A stretch of 37,790 bases of DNA from Flavobacterium sp. (GTDB lineage: Bacteria > Bacteroidota > Bacteroidia > Flavobacteriales > Flavobacteriaceae): the NCBI GenBank assembly GCA_016718345.1, contig JADKDN010000016.1, positions 1 through 37,790 on the forward strand. Reading direction: 5' to 3'. Positions within the stretch are counted from its first letter, which is position 1. Each line of letters begins with the position of its first letter. Below, piece after piece: positions 16,757-25,443 of this stretch. The notes under the pieces are model-generated. The model was not told where the DNA came from, searched no databases, and saw nothing but the letters and a program-made list of their open reading frames with translations. Made by a program: the position numbers and the translations under genes.

Positions 16757-17533
16757 TTATTCAACGCTAATTCTTATGTCTTTAGTTAGAGGAACGGTGT
16801 CTATTTCTTTAAAATAATCTATTACTATGTTTCTCAATTTATAGTCAATCGGGTAGGAGGCTACTCCTTTTTTAAAGAAATTCATATTGTCCCCACCATT
16901 TGCCAAATAGTCTGAGGTAACAACATAATAAACAGTGTTATTTTCTATAGGCTTTCCTTGAATTTGTATGTTTTTTGCAGTCTTGTCTTTTCCTATCGTA
17001 AAGGTCATGCCAGACAAAGGATGTGGTTTTTTTTCTGAAATAATATAGTTGGCAATTTCTAGTATTTGTTCTCCTTTTAGCGCTACAACAATTGCCGCAT
17101 TTTCAAATGGCATAATTTCGAAAGCAACTCTAGTAGTAATATTCCCTTTTGGAATAATTGAACGAATTCCACCATGATTGAGCAAACATAGATCAATATT
17201 TTTATGTTCTCTAGTAGTAAAAATAGAATTACTTCTTTGCAAAGTGATATCTGCCAGTAAATTACCGATGGTTGATTGCCATTCTCCATTTTTGTCAATC
17301 GTTTCGGGAGTATAGGCCAAAACGGTATTCAAATCTTTATCAATAGTTTCTCTATAGGGTTTTATAACATCTTCAAATGTAGCTAAATCTTTATTTTCAT
17401 TGGTTACACCAATTTTTTTACCTTCAATTTTGCTAATATAAAGCTTATGATTTGCACATGAAACAAAGAGTAAAAGTGTTAAGAATATAACAAAATGTTG
17501 TAATGATGAATTATAGTTTTTTAGTTTTGCCAT
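16757..17533 (-). CDS. 5'-nucleotidase C-terminal domain lipoprotein
   Basis: A 258-residue protein with a lipobox signal (LLLFVSCANH, acylated Cys near residue 26). A stand-alone 5'-nucleotidase C-terminal domain follows: QSTIGNLLADITLQRS, NHGGIRSIIPKGNIT, FEIMPFENAAIVVALKG and SDYLANGGDNMNFF. These are the nucleoside-binding and hinge motifs normally fused to the metallophosphatase domain. Here the catalytic domain is the next gene on the same strand. The product is predicted to be membrane-anchored outside the cytoplasm. The start faces the divergent DUF6913 gene across about 50 bases. Confidence 0.88.
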   Translation of the reverse strand: MAKLKNYNSSLQHFVIFLTLLLFVSCANHKLYISKIEGKKIGVTNENKDLATFEDVIKPYRETIDKDLNTVLAYTPETIDKNGEWQSTIGNLLADITLQRSNSIFTTREHKNIDLCLLNHGGIRSIIPKGNITTRVAFEIMPFENAAIVVALKGEQILEIANYIISEKKPHPLSGMTFTIGKDKTAKNIQIQGKPIENNTVYYVVTSDYLANGGDNMNFFKKGVASYPIDYKLRNIVIDYFKEIDTVPLTKDIRISVE

Positions 17534-17581
17534 CTTATTTGCAACTTATTTAAGTAATTTTGTATTTCAAGTAAATGTAGT

Positions 17582-18098
17582 ATGTTTTTAAATTATCTCA
17601 AGAATTTTTTCACAAAAAAAATTGTTAAAGACACCTTACTGAACGTAAAACATATCGAGTCTGATGGTAACATAAAAACGGTAGGAATTATTTTTGATGA
17701 GTCCTATTTTTATGAAAAGAGGCATTAGTACAAGAATTGGTTAAAATGGAATACTAGAAAGCAACATTAAAATTTTAGTTTTTAAAGACAAAATTAAAAA
17801 AAATGAGCTATTCGATTATCCAACCTTTAGCCATAAAGATTTGAGTTGGACAGCAACTTTTGATAAATCAGAAGTTAAAGATTTTATCGCCCAGAAATTC
17901 GATTTGTTGATTAATTACTATGATACTGAAAAATCAGCTTTACTCTTGGTTAGTAATCAATCTAAAGCGAGTTTCAAAGTAGGTTTTTCGTCAATCGATA
18001 AAAAGTTAAATCATTTTATGATAGACACCAATGCTGAGAACTATCAAATTTTTATTGAAGAATTATTTAAATACCTAAAAATATTAAACAAAATATAA
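17582..18098 (+). CDS. DUF6913 family protein, two frameshifts
   Basis: Small cytosolic protein of about 172 residues when the frame is restored. It begins MFLNYLKNFFTKKIVKDTLLN, continues VGIIFDESYFYEK, then EALVQELVKNGILESNIKIL in a second frame, and ends with KVGFSSIDKKLNHFMIDTNAENY. The frame breaks in A runs near 17717 (GAAAAGAGG) and near 17743 (GTTAAAATGG). One added A at each restores the match. This family is found only in Bacteroidota and commonly precedes dapA, as here, with one base between the stop and the dapA start. Function unknown. The short open frame from a TTG at 17841 is only its tail. Confidence 0.7.
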
Positions 18099-18099
18099 T

Positions 18100-18987
18100 A
18101 TGCAATCATTAATTGGAACTGGAGTTGCACTAGTTACACCCTTTAAAAAAGACTTATCTGTTGATGTTGAGGCCTTAAAAGCAATAGTTAACTATCAGAT
18201 AAACAATGGAGTAGATTACCTAGTTGTTCTGGGAACTACTGCAGAAAATGCCACTTTAAATGAGGAAGAAAAAGAACTAGTTATTCAAACTATTATTGAT
18301 GCCAATAATGATAAATTACCTTTAGTTCTTGGTGTAGGAGGGAATGACACTCGAGAAATCGTTGCTGAATTGCAAACGAGAGATTTTTCTAAATTTGTTG
18401 CAATACTCTCAGTTTCACCTTATTATAACAAACCTTCTCAAGAAGGAATATACCAGCATTTTAAGGCTATTGCACAAGCGTCTCCAATTCCAGTAATTTT
18501 ATACAATGTTCCAGGACGCACCGCAAGTAACATGTTGCCTTCAACAGTAATTCGTCTAGCAAATGATTTTAAAAATATTGTCGCAATCAAAGAAGCTTCT
18601 GGAGATGTGGTTCAAGCAATGAAATTAATTCAAAACAAACCAAAAGATTTCCTAGTAATATCGGGTGACGATATGGTAACTTTGCCTATTATTTTAGCTG
18701 GTGGAAGTGGAGTAATATCTGTTATTGGCGAAGGTTTCCCAAAACAAACTTCAGAAATGGTTCACTTGGCTTTGAATCGAAAAGTAGATGAAGCATATGA
18801 ACTTCAGTATCTTTTAGCCGATAGTATTGATATGATTTTTGAACAAGGAAATCCTGCTGGAATAAAAGAGATATTCAAATCACTTGGACTATCCGAAAAT
18901 ACAGTCCGATTGCCACTTGTAAATGTCGATGATGATTTGGCTCAACGATTGAACAAAGAAGTTTCCAGAATTAATAATATGAATTAA
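18100..18987 (+). CDS. dapA: 4-hydroxy-tetrahydrodipicolinate synthase
   Basis: Condenses pyruvate with aspartate semialdehyde, the first committed step to diaminopimelate and lysine. It is a 295-residue TIM barrel. GTGVALVTPF opens it; the pyruvate-binding GTTAENATL replaces the more usual GTTGE; SPYYNKPSQEGIYQHF follows; the catalytic Tyr is in LYNVPGRT; the Schiff-base Lys is in AIKEASGD (near residue 165); and GGSGVISVIG comes later. Length and motifs are normal. It lies one base after the DUF6913 gene, so the two are translationally linked. Confidence 0.96.
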   Translation: MQSLIGTGVALVTPFKKDLSVDVEALKAIVNYQINNGVDYLVVLGTTAENATLNEEEKELVIQTIIDANNDKLPLVLGVGGNDTREIVAELQTRDFSKFVAILSVSPYYNKPSQEGIYQHFKAIAQASPIPVILYNVPGRTASNMLPSTVIRLANDFKNIVAIKEASGDVVQAMKLIQNKPKDFLVISGDDMVTLPIILAGGSGVISVIGEGFPKQTSEMVHLALNRKVDEAYELQYLLADSIDMIFEQGNPAGIKEIFKSLGLSENTVRLPLVNVDDDLAQRLNKEVSRINNMN

Positions 18988-19077
18988 ATTTTATAGTATT
19001 AAATCGTAAATTGTAATAAAAAAACGAGCTTCTTTTTATACTTCTATCGAATTGATTTGCTACATCAAAAAAATATT

Positions 19078-19106
19078 TTGTAGTATCTAATTATTGACTA
19101 AATTTG
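19078..19106 (+). promoter_or_regulatory. Bacteroidota-type promoter for the bamD gene cluster
   Basis: TTG at 19078-19080 and a perfect TAnnTTTG box (TAAATTTG) at 19099-19106, spaced 18 bases. The bamD ATG is at 19162. It probably drives bamD, the omega gene, coaBC and DUF4835. Confidence 0.65.
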
Positions 19107-19161
19107 CAGTTGGTTTTTTAAATACAAAAATCCATAAATAATACAGATCCACTTAGTGAAA

Positions 19162-19955
19162 ATGAATAAAATTTTAAGTCTATTACTTGTTGTAGTTTTT
19201 TTCTACTCCTGTAGCGATTATCAGAAAGCATTAAAATCTGAGGATGTATCTGTAAAGTTCGAAATGGCAACAAAGCTCTATGATGAGGGAAAATACGTTA
19301 AAGCCATTCGTCTTTTTGAGGAAATTGCTCCTGCTTATAGAGGTAAGCCTCAAGCCGAAAAAATGTTTTATATGTTTTCACAATCCTATTATAAAACGCA
19401 TCAGTATTATTTAGCAGGATATCAATTTGAAAGTTTTGCTTCAAGTTATCCAAAAAGTGAAAAAGTAGAGGAGGCAGCTTTTTTAGGGGCCAAAAGTTAT
19501 TCTAAATTGTCACCTGTTTATAGTTTAGATCAGACAGATACGACTAAGGCTATCAATAAGTTACAAGAATTTATTGACGTATATCCAAATTCTGCTTATC
19601 TTGCAGAGGCAAATGCAGATTTAAAGAAGCTAACGGATAAAATAGAAAAGAAGGTTTTGAAAATGCAAAGCAATACAACACGATTTCGGATCATAAATCG
19701 GCATTGGTTGCTTTGGATAATTTCATTTCAGATTATCCAGGAACTATTTACAAGGAAGAAGCGTTATATTACAAACTCGATTCTTCTTATCAATTGGCAA
19801 TAAACAGTATTCCCTCAAAAATGGAAGAGCGATTGAATAATGCCAAAGTTGCTTACAATAATTTGATACGCGTTAGTGAAAATAAAGAATACAAAGCAAA
19901 AGCTGATGAAATGTTAGCTAGAATAGATAAAGATTTACAACAATTTTCTAAATAA
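19162..19955 (+). CDS. bamD: Outer-membrane assembly lipoprotein BamD, one frameshift
   Basis: Lipoprotein of the BAM complex that inserts beta-barrel proteins into the outer membrane. The signal ends in VVFFYSCSDYQK (acylated Cys near residue 19). TPR-like repeats follow: ATKLYDEGKYVKAIRLFEEI, MFSQSYYKTHQYYLAGYQF, INKLQEFIDVYPNSAYLAEA and, in another frame, ALVALDNFISDYPGTIYKEEA. The frame breaks near 19655 (AAGGTTTTG). Adding one base gives a continuous ENAKQYNTISDHKSALVALD and about 264 residues, normal for the family. The start is the ATG at 19162, not the GTG at 19156. BamD is essential in well-studied species, which argues for a sequence error. The omega gene follows 9 bases on. Confidence 0.88.
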
Positions 19956-19964
19956 ATTAAAGTC

Positions 19965-20281
19965 ATGGATTTAAAAAAGACGAATGCTCCAGTAAACACA
20001 ATAACGTATAATAAAAGTGTTATTGAAGAACCAACTGGAAATGTGTATGAAGCGATAACAATTATGGCTAAACGTGCAAATCAAATTAACTCCGAAATCA
20101 AAAAGAGTTGACTGAAAAGTTAGATGAGTTTGCTACTTATAACGATAGTTTGGAAGAAGTTTTTGAAAATAAAGAACAAATCGAAGTTTCAAAATTCTAT
20201 GAAAAACTACCTAAATCTCATGCCTTAGCAGTTCAAGAATGGCTTGACGATAAAATCTATTACAGAGACGCTAACAAATAA
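19965..20281 (+). CDS. rpoZ: RNA polymerase omega subunit (Bacteroidota-type RpoZ), one frameshift
   Basis: Short protein of about 105 residues in two frames: MDLKKTNAPVNTITYNKSVI and GNVYEAITIMAKRANQIN first, then after an A-run break near 20100-20104, ELTEKLDEFATYNDSLEEVF to YYRDANK. Omega stabilises the beta' subunit. The segment NVYEAITIMAKRANQI is the recognisable omega helix. The sequence is divergent, as usual in this phylum, and the position between bamD and coaBC matches the conserved Bacteroidota order. Both halves are too short for a standard ORF screen, so the gene is easily missed. Confidence 0.75.
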
Positions 20282-20285
20282 TACA

Positions 20286-21494
20286 ATGTCAGTTTTAAGC
20301 GGTAAAAAAGTAGTGCTGGGTATTTCTGGCGGAATTGCCGCATATAAAACAGCTTCATTGGTTAGACTTTTTATCAAAGCAGGTGCCCAAGTCCAAGTGA
20401 TTATGACACCTGCTTCTAAAGATTTTGTAACTCCACTTACCTTATCTACACTTTCTAAAAATCCTGTACATTCTACTTTCTATAATGAAGAAGAGGATGG
20501 CGCCCAATGGAATAATCATGTAGATTTAGCGCTATGGGCAGATTTTATGCTCATTGCACCAGCAACAGCAAATACATTATCAAAGATGGTCAACGGTAAC
20601 TGTGACAATCTTTTAATTGCAACCTATTTATCGGCCAAATGTCCTGTTTATTTTGCTCCAGCAATGGACTTGGATATGTATAAACATCCTTCTACAATTG
20701 CAAGTTTTAAAGCGTTAAAAGCTTTCGGCAACACGATTATTCCTGCTGAAAATGGTGAGTTAGCTAGTGGTTTATCAGGCGAAGGGAGAATGGCAGAGCC
20801 AGAAAACATTATCGCTTTTCTGGAGGCCGATTTGGAAAGTAAATTACCTCTAAAAGGAAAAAAAATACTAATTACTGCAGGCCCCACATACGAAGCAATA
20901 GATCCTGTGCGTTTTATAGGAAATCATTCTTCAGGAAAAATGGGTTTTGATATTGCAGAAAGTGCGGCAAGTTTTGGTGCTGAAGTTGTCTTGGTATCGG
21001 GCCCAACGCATTGTAAAATTAAGAATACCAATATTAAATTAATCTCCGTTGTTTCTGCTCAGCAAATGTTTGATGCTTGTCATTTGTATTTTGATACGGT
21101 AGATGTTGCTATTGCAGCTGCAGCTGTAGCTGATTATCGACCAAAAGTTGTGGCTAATCAAAAGATTAAAAAATCAGATGCAAATTTTACTATTGAATTA
21201 GAAAAAACGAAAGATATTTTAGAATCTTTGGGTAAGAGTAAGAAGAATCAGTTTTTAATAGGATTTGCTTTAGAAACTGAAAATGAAATTGAAAATGCAA
21301 AGGCAAAAATTCAGAAAAAAAATCTAGATTTGATTGTTCTTAATTCAATGAATGATGAAGGTGCAGGATTTGGAAAATCAACAAATAAGATTACCTTTAT
21401 AGACAAACATTTTACCATTGAGCAAATGCAATTAAAATCGAAAGAAGAAGTTGCTGCTGACATTATTAATAAAATTATTGTTCACTATGCATAA
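20286..21494 (+). CDS. coaBC: Bifunctional phosphopantothenoylcysteine decarboxylase / phosphopantothenate-cysteine ligase
   Basis: Performs two consecutive steps of coenzyme A synthesis. The N-terminal flavoprotein CoaC half (about 1-190) has GKKVVLGISGGIAAYKTASL, NHVDLALWADFMLIAPATAN and FAPAMDLDMYKHP. The C-terminal CoaB half has KKILITAGPTYEAIDPVRFI, GNHSSGKMG, AAAVADYRPK and LIGFALETE. The ATG at 20286 gives 402 residues; the upstream in-frame start lies inside the omega gene. It starts four bases after omega and overlaps the DUF4835 gene by 8 bases. CoaE, for the last CoA step, is also in this window at 28844. Confidence 0.95.
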   Translation: MSVLSGKKVVLGISGGIAAYKTASLVRLFIKAGAQVQVIMTPASKDFVTPLTLSTLSKNPVHSTFYNEEEDGAQWNNHVDLALWADFMLIAPATANTLSKMVNGNCDNLLIATYLSAKCPVYFAPAMDLDMYKHPSTIASFKALKAFGNTIIPAENGELASGLSGEGRMAEPENIIAFLEADLESKLPLKGKKILITAGPTYEAIDPVRFIGNHSSGKMGFDIAESAASFGAEVVLVSGPTHCKIKNTNIKLISVVSAQQMFDACHLYFDTVDVAIAAAAVADYRPKVVANQKIKKSDANFTIELEKTKDILESLGKSKKNQFLIGFALETENEIENAKAKIQKKNLDLIVLNSMNDEGAGFGKSTNKITFIDKHFTIEQMQLKSKEEVAADIINKIIVHYA

Positions 21495-22374
21495 AATTTT
21501 AAGTTTCATTTTATTCTTCTCTCTATCTTTTTTACAAGCTCAGGAATTGAATTGTATTGTAAAAGTCAACGCGGAACAACTTGCAGTATCCAATAATCAA
21601 GTGTTTAAAACTCTTGAAAAATCATTGACTGATTTCATTAATAAAACCAATTGGACAAGTCAAGCGTACAAGCAGAACGAAAAAATAAATTGTTCTATGT
21701 TTATTAATGTCAACTCATATGATTCTCAAAATTTTACAGCGTCAATTCAAGTTCAGTCTTCAAGACCAGTTTTTAATTCTACATACTCGTCTCCAGTTTT
21801 TAACTATAACGACAAAGATTTTAATTTTTCGTATACCGAATTTCAACTTCTGAATTTCAATCCTGCAACCTTCGATTCTAATTTAGTTTCTGTAATTGCC
21901 TTTTACAGTTACATAATTATAGGGATGGATGCGGATACCTTTTCTTCAAAAGGTGGTACATCTAATTTTGAAACGGCACAAGAGATTGCCAGTGTAGCTC
22001 AAACTAGTGGGTATAAAGGATGGTCACAAGGTGATGGAAACCAAAATAGGTTTCATTTAATAAATGATTTATTATCAAATACCTATAGTCCATTTAGAGA
22101 AGCAATGTTTCATTATCACATGCTAGGTCTTGATACCATGACTAAAGATTTAAAATCTGCTAAAACTGAAGTTAAAACAGCCATTAAAATGTTTTCAAAG
22201 ATTTACTCTGTGAGACCAAATGCTTTTTTAACGAGATTGTTTTTTGATGCAAAATCAGATGAAATTGTTTCTATTTTTTCTGGCGGTCCAAATGTTGCTA
22301 TAGATGATTTGGTAGACAATTTAAATAAAGTTTCTCCATTAAACTCAGCCAAATGGGTTGAAATAAGATATTAG
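21487..22374 (+). CDS. DUF4835 family secreted protein (PorD-like)
   Basis: A 295-residue protein with a signal peptide (MHKILSFILFFSLSFLQAQ, cleavage before ELNC). The DUF4835 domain follows: LNCIVKVNAEQLAVSN, TLEKSLTDFINKTNWT, ASIQVQSSRPVFNSTYSSPV, FYSYIIIGMDADTFS, LLSNTYSPFREAMFHYHMLG and VSPLNSAKWVEIRY. Some databases name this family type IX secretion protein PorD; I report that from memory and with reserve. The conserved order bamD-omega-coaBC-DUF4835-recN fits Bacteroidota. It overlaps coaBC by 8 bases. Confidence 0.8.
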   Translation: MHKILSFILFFSLSFLQAQELNCIVKVNAEQLAVSNNQVFKTLEKSLTDFINKTNWTSQAYKQNEKINCSMFINVNSYDSQNFTASIQVQSSRPVFNSTYSSPVFNYNDKDFNFSYTEFQLLNFNPATFDSNLVSVIAFYSYIIIGMDADTFSSKGGTSNFETAQEIASVAQTSGYKGWSQGDGNQNRFHLINDLLSNTYSPFREAMFHYHMLGLDTMTKDLKSAKTEVKTAIKMFSKIYSVRPNAFLTRLFFDAKSDEIVSIFSGGPNVAIDDLVDNLNKVSPLNSAKWVEIRY

Positions 22375-22418
22375 TTATAAATTCATATTAGTTTACTTTC
22401 TCCGAACCACAACTGTAA

Positions 22419-24071
22419 ATGATAACGTCGCTTTCTATTGAAAACTTTGCTTTGATTGAAAAATTGTCCATCGATTTTTCTAGTGGATTTTCGACAATAA
22501 CTGGTGAAACAGGTGCGGGTAAATCCATTTTACTAGGAGCGTTAGGATTAGTTTTAGGTAAAAGAGCCGATTTGACATCTTTAAAGAATAAAAATGAGAA
22601 ATGCATTATTGAGGCTCATTTCCAAATTGCAAATTATAATTTACATTCATTTTTTTTATCAAATGATTTGGATTATGAAGAGGAAACTATCATAAGAAGG
22701 GAAATTTTACCTTCTGGAAAATCACGTGCTTTTATCAATGATACTCCAGTTAATCTTCAGGAACTGCAAGATTTAAGTTTATTTTTGATTGATATTCATT
22801 CACAACATCAAACAAAGGAGTTGTCTGAGGAAGATTTTCAGTTTCAAATTATTGATTCTATTGCCAACAATCAAGATTTAATTTCTAAATATGATTCTCA
22901 ATTAAAGTTATATAAAAAACAGAAAAGCGATTTGTCGCAATTGAATTTACAAATTCAAAACGCTTTAAACGAACAGGATTATAATACCTTTTTGTTAAAG
23001 GAATTAGTAGAAGCAGATTTAGCAAACTGTGACCAATCTGAATTAGAAGCTACGTTAGAGAAACTCAGTAATGTTGAAAGTATAAAAGAAAATTTAGTAA
23101 AAGCCGAATTGTTAGCTCACGAGGAACAGTTTGGAGTGTTACATAATTTAAAAGAAATGAGAGTTGCAATGCAAAAAGCGTCTGGTTTTTCAGCAACCTA
23201 TCACTCTCTATTTGAAAGATTAAACAGTGTCTTGATTGAATTGGACGATATAACTAGAGATTTAAAAAATGAATCTGAAAATTTGACAAATGATCCTGAG
23301 TTATTGGAAAATGTGAATCATAAATTGCAATTAATTTATTCACTTCAAAAAAAACATCAAGTTCTCACTATTGCTGAGCTGCTTGAGATTCAAAATGAAT
23401 TAGATAGAAAAGTAATTTCAATAGCTGATGTTGAAGCACGAATACAATTTTTAGAAAAGAGTATCAAAGAAAATGAATTTCAGTTAAATCAACTAGCACT
23501 TGAAATTCATGAAAATAGAGTAAAAGTTATCCCGATTTTAGTAGAAAAATTAATCCAAATTTTAGAGCAGCTAGGAATGCCAAATGCACGTTTCGATATT
23601 AAAATTAACGAAACAGCTTCTTACTTTAAGAACGGTAAGGATGAATTACAATTCTTGTTTTCTGCAAATAAGGGGTCTGATTTTGGAGTTGTAAAAAAAG
23701 TAGCCTCTGGTGGAGAACTATCAAGAATTATGCTTGCAGTAAAAGCGATTTTAGCAAAATATTCAAAATTACCAACTATCATTTTTGACGAGATTGACAC
23801 AGGGGTTTCTGGTGAAATTGCAAATAAAATGGGGGATATAATGAAGGAAATGAGCCAAACAATGCAGGTTTTTACAATAACGCATCTTCCACAAATTGCA
23901 GCAAAAGGAAGCACTCATTTCAAGGTTTTTAAAACCGTTTTAAATGGGCAAACCCATTCTAAATTAAAACGATTATCAAGCGAAGAAAGAGTTTTAGAAA
24001 TTGCTCAAATGCTTTCAGGAATGCAAGTTTCTGATTCAGCTATAAATCATGCCAAAGCCTTGCTAGACTAA
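22419..24071 (+). CDS. recN: DNA repair protein RecN
   Basis: SMC-like ATPase in recombinational repair of double-strand breaks. The 550 residues show Walker A GETGAGKSILLGALGLVLG (near residue 30), the RecN-typical IDIHSQHQTKEL, a long coiled-coil middle (about 160-380), the ABC signature in VASGGELSRIMLA, Walker B with TIIFDEIDTGVSG, and the H-loop FTITHLPQIAAKG. Length and motifs are complete. It begins 44 bases after the DUF4835 gene and is followed by 72 bases before fabV. Confidence 0.95.
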   Translation: MITSLSIENFALIEKLSIDFSSGFSTITGETGAGKSILLGALGLVLGKRADLTSLKNKNEKCIIEAHFQIANYNLHSFFLSNDLDYEEETIIRREILPSGKSRAFINDTPVNLQELQDLSLFLIDIHSQHQTKELSEEDFQFQIIDSIANNQDLISKYDSQLKLYKKQKSDLSQLNLQIQNALNEQDYNTFLLKELVEADLANCDQSELEATLEKLSNVESIKENLVKAELLAHEEQFGVLHNLKEMRVAMQKASGFSATYHSLFERLNSVLIELDDITRDLKNESENLTNDPELLENVNHKLQLIYSLQKKHQVLTIAELLEIQNELDRKVISIADVEARIQFLEKSIKENEFQLNQLALEIHENRVKVIPILVEKLIQILEQLGMPNARFDIKINETASYFKNGKDELQFLFSANKGSDFGVVKKVASGGELSRIMLAVKAILAKYSKLPTIIFDEIDTGVSGEIANKMGDIMKEMSQTMQVFTITHLPQIAAKGSTHFKVFKTVLNGQTHSKLKRLSSEERVLEIAQMLSGMQVSDSAINHAKALLD

Positions 24072-24143
24072 AAAAATGAGCTATATTTACACACTAAATA
24101 TTCAATAAATTCCATCTAGAATAAACAAAATAACGATACAAGT

Positions 24144-25334
24144 ATGATTATAGAACCAAGAATGAGAGGATTCATTTGTTTAACATCGCACCCAAAAGGA
24201 TGTGAGCAAAATGTAATCAATCAAATCGAATATGTAAAATCAAAAGGAGCTATTAATGGAGCTAAGAAAGTATTAGTAATTGGTGCTTCGACAGGATTTG
24301 GTTTAGCATCCAGAATTACAAGTGCATTTGGTTCAGATGCAGCTACCATTGGTGTGTTTTTTGAAAAACCACCAACAGAAGGAAAAACAGCTTCACCGGG
24401 CTGGTATAATTCAGCAGCTTTCGAAAATGAAGCTCACAAAGCAGGATTATACGCTAAAAGTATCAACGGAGATGCTTTTTCTGATGAAATAAAAAGACAA
24501 ACACTAGATTTGATTAAAGCTGATTTGGGTCAGGTAGATTTGGTAATTTACAGTCTGGCTTCTCCAGTTCGTCTTCACCCAAAAACTGGAGTATTACATC
24601 GTTCCGTTTTGAAACCAATTGGTAAAACCTTTTCAAATAAAACAGTTGATTTTCATTCTGGAGTAGTTTCTGATGTTTCAATTGAACCATGCAATGACGA
24701 AGATATAAGTAATACAGTTGCCGTAATGGGTGGTGAGGATTGGTCCATGTGGATTGATGCACTAAAAACAGAAAATTTGTTAGCTGATGGAGCCGTTACA
24801 GTAGCTTATTCGTACATAGGTCCATCATTGACAGAGGCTGTTTATAGAAAAGGAACAATCGGACGTGCAAAAGATCATCTAGAAGCTACAGCTTTTGAAA
24901 TTACGAATAGTTTAGCATCAATTAATGGGAAAGCTTATGTTTCTGTTAACAAAGCATTGGTTACACAAGCTAGTTCTGCAATACCTGTAATTCCTTTGTA
25001 CATCTCGTTGTTGTATAAAATAATGAAAGCAAAAGGCATTCATGAAGGTTGTATCGAACAAATTCAACGTTTGTATCAAGAAAGATTGTACACAGGTAAG
25101 CCCATGCATTTAGATGAAAAAGGAAGAATCCGAATTGATGATTGGGAAATGCGTGAAGACGTTCAAGATCAAGTCGCTACCTTATGGGTTGAGGCTACTT
25201 CTGATAATTTAAACGAAATAGGAGACCTTGAAGGATACAGAAAAGATTTTTATAATTTATTCGGTTTTGATGTTCCTAAAGTGGATTACAAAGCAGATAC
25301 AAATGAACTAGTAGCGATTTCAAGTATTCAATAA
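24144..25334 (+). CDS. fabV: Trans-2-enoyl-CoA/ACP reductase, FabV family
   Basis: NADH-dependent reduction of trans-2-enoyl thioesters, the last step of fatty-acid elongation. The 396 residues are typical of FabV/TER. MIIEPRMRGFICLTSHPKGC starts it; the dinucleotide-binding GASTGFGLASRITSAFG follows; then YSLASPVR, GGEDWSMWIDAL, and the catalytic Y-x8-K in YSYIGPSLTEAVYRKGTIG. The C-terminal FAD_binding_9-type tail has DDWEMREDVQDQV and YNLFGF. FabV enzymes elsewhere are insensitive to triclosan. It is immediately followed by the unrelated isoenzyme gene fabI, separated by a strong terminator. Confidence 0.95.
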   Translation: MIIEPRMRGFICLTSHPKGCEQNVINQIEYVKSKGAINGAKKVLVIGASTGFGLASRITSAFGSDAATIGVFFEKPPTEGKTASPGWYNSAAFENEAHKAGLYAKSINGDAFSDEIKRQTLDLIKADLGQVDLVIYSLASPVRLHPKTGVLHRSVLKPIGKTFSNKTVDFHSGVVSDVSIEPCNDEDISNTVAVMGGEDWSMWIDALKTENLLADGAVTVAYSYIGPSLTEAVYRKGTIGRAKDHLEATAFEITNSLASINGKAYVSVNKALVTQASSAIPVIPLYISLLYKIMKAKGIHEGCIEQIQRLYQERLYTGKPMHLDEKGRIRIDDWEMREDVQDQVATLWVEATSDNLNEIGDLEGYRKDFYNLFGFDVPKVDYKADTNELVAISSIQ

Positions 25335-25367
25335 TTGCGATTTTAAATAATTGAAATTACAATATAC

Positions 25368-25414
25368 CATCCTAATATCTTAAATTTACTTTTAAGACAT
25401 TAGGATGTTTTTTT
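25368..25414 (+). terminator. Intrinsic terminator after fabV
   Basis: CATCCTAATATCTTAA (25368-25383) pairs with TTAAGACATTAGGATG (25392-25407) with one mismatch, followed by a run of seven T. It separates fabV from fabI, so the two enoyl reductase genes are probably separate transcripts. Confidence 0.85.
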
Positions 25415-25443
25415 GAAAAGTATTTAAATTAATCTTTACAAAT

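Noticed and set aside
24514..24762. Antisense open frames inside fabV (also inside ligA, coaBC, priA)
   Set aside because: They overlap strongly conserved coding sequence on the other strand and show no domain or start context.
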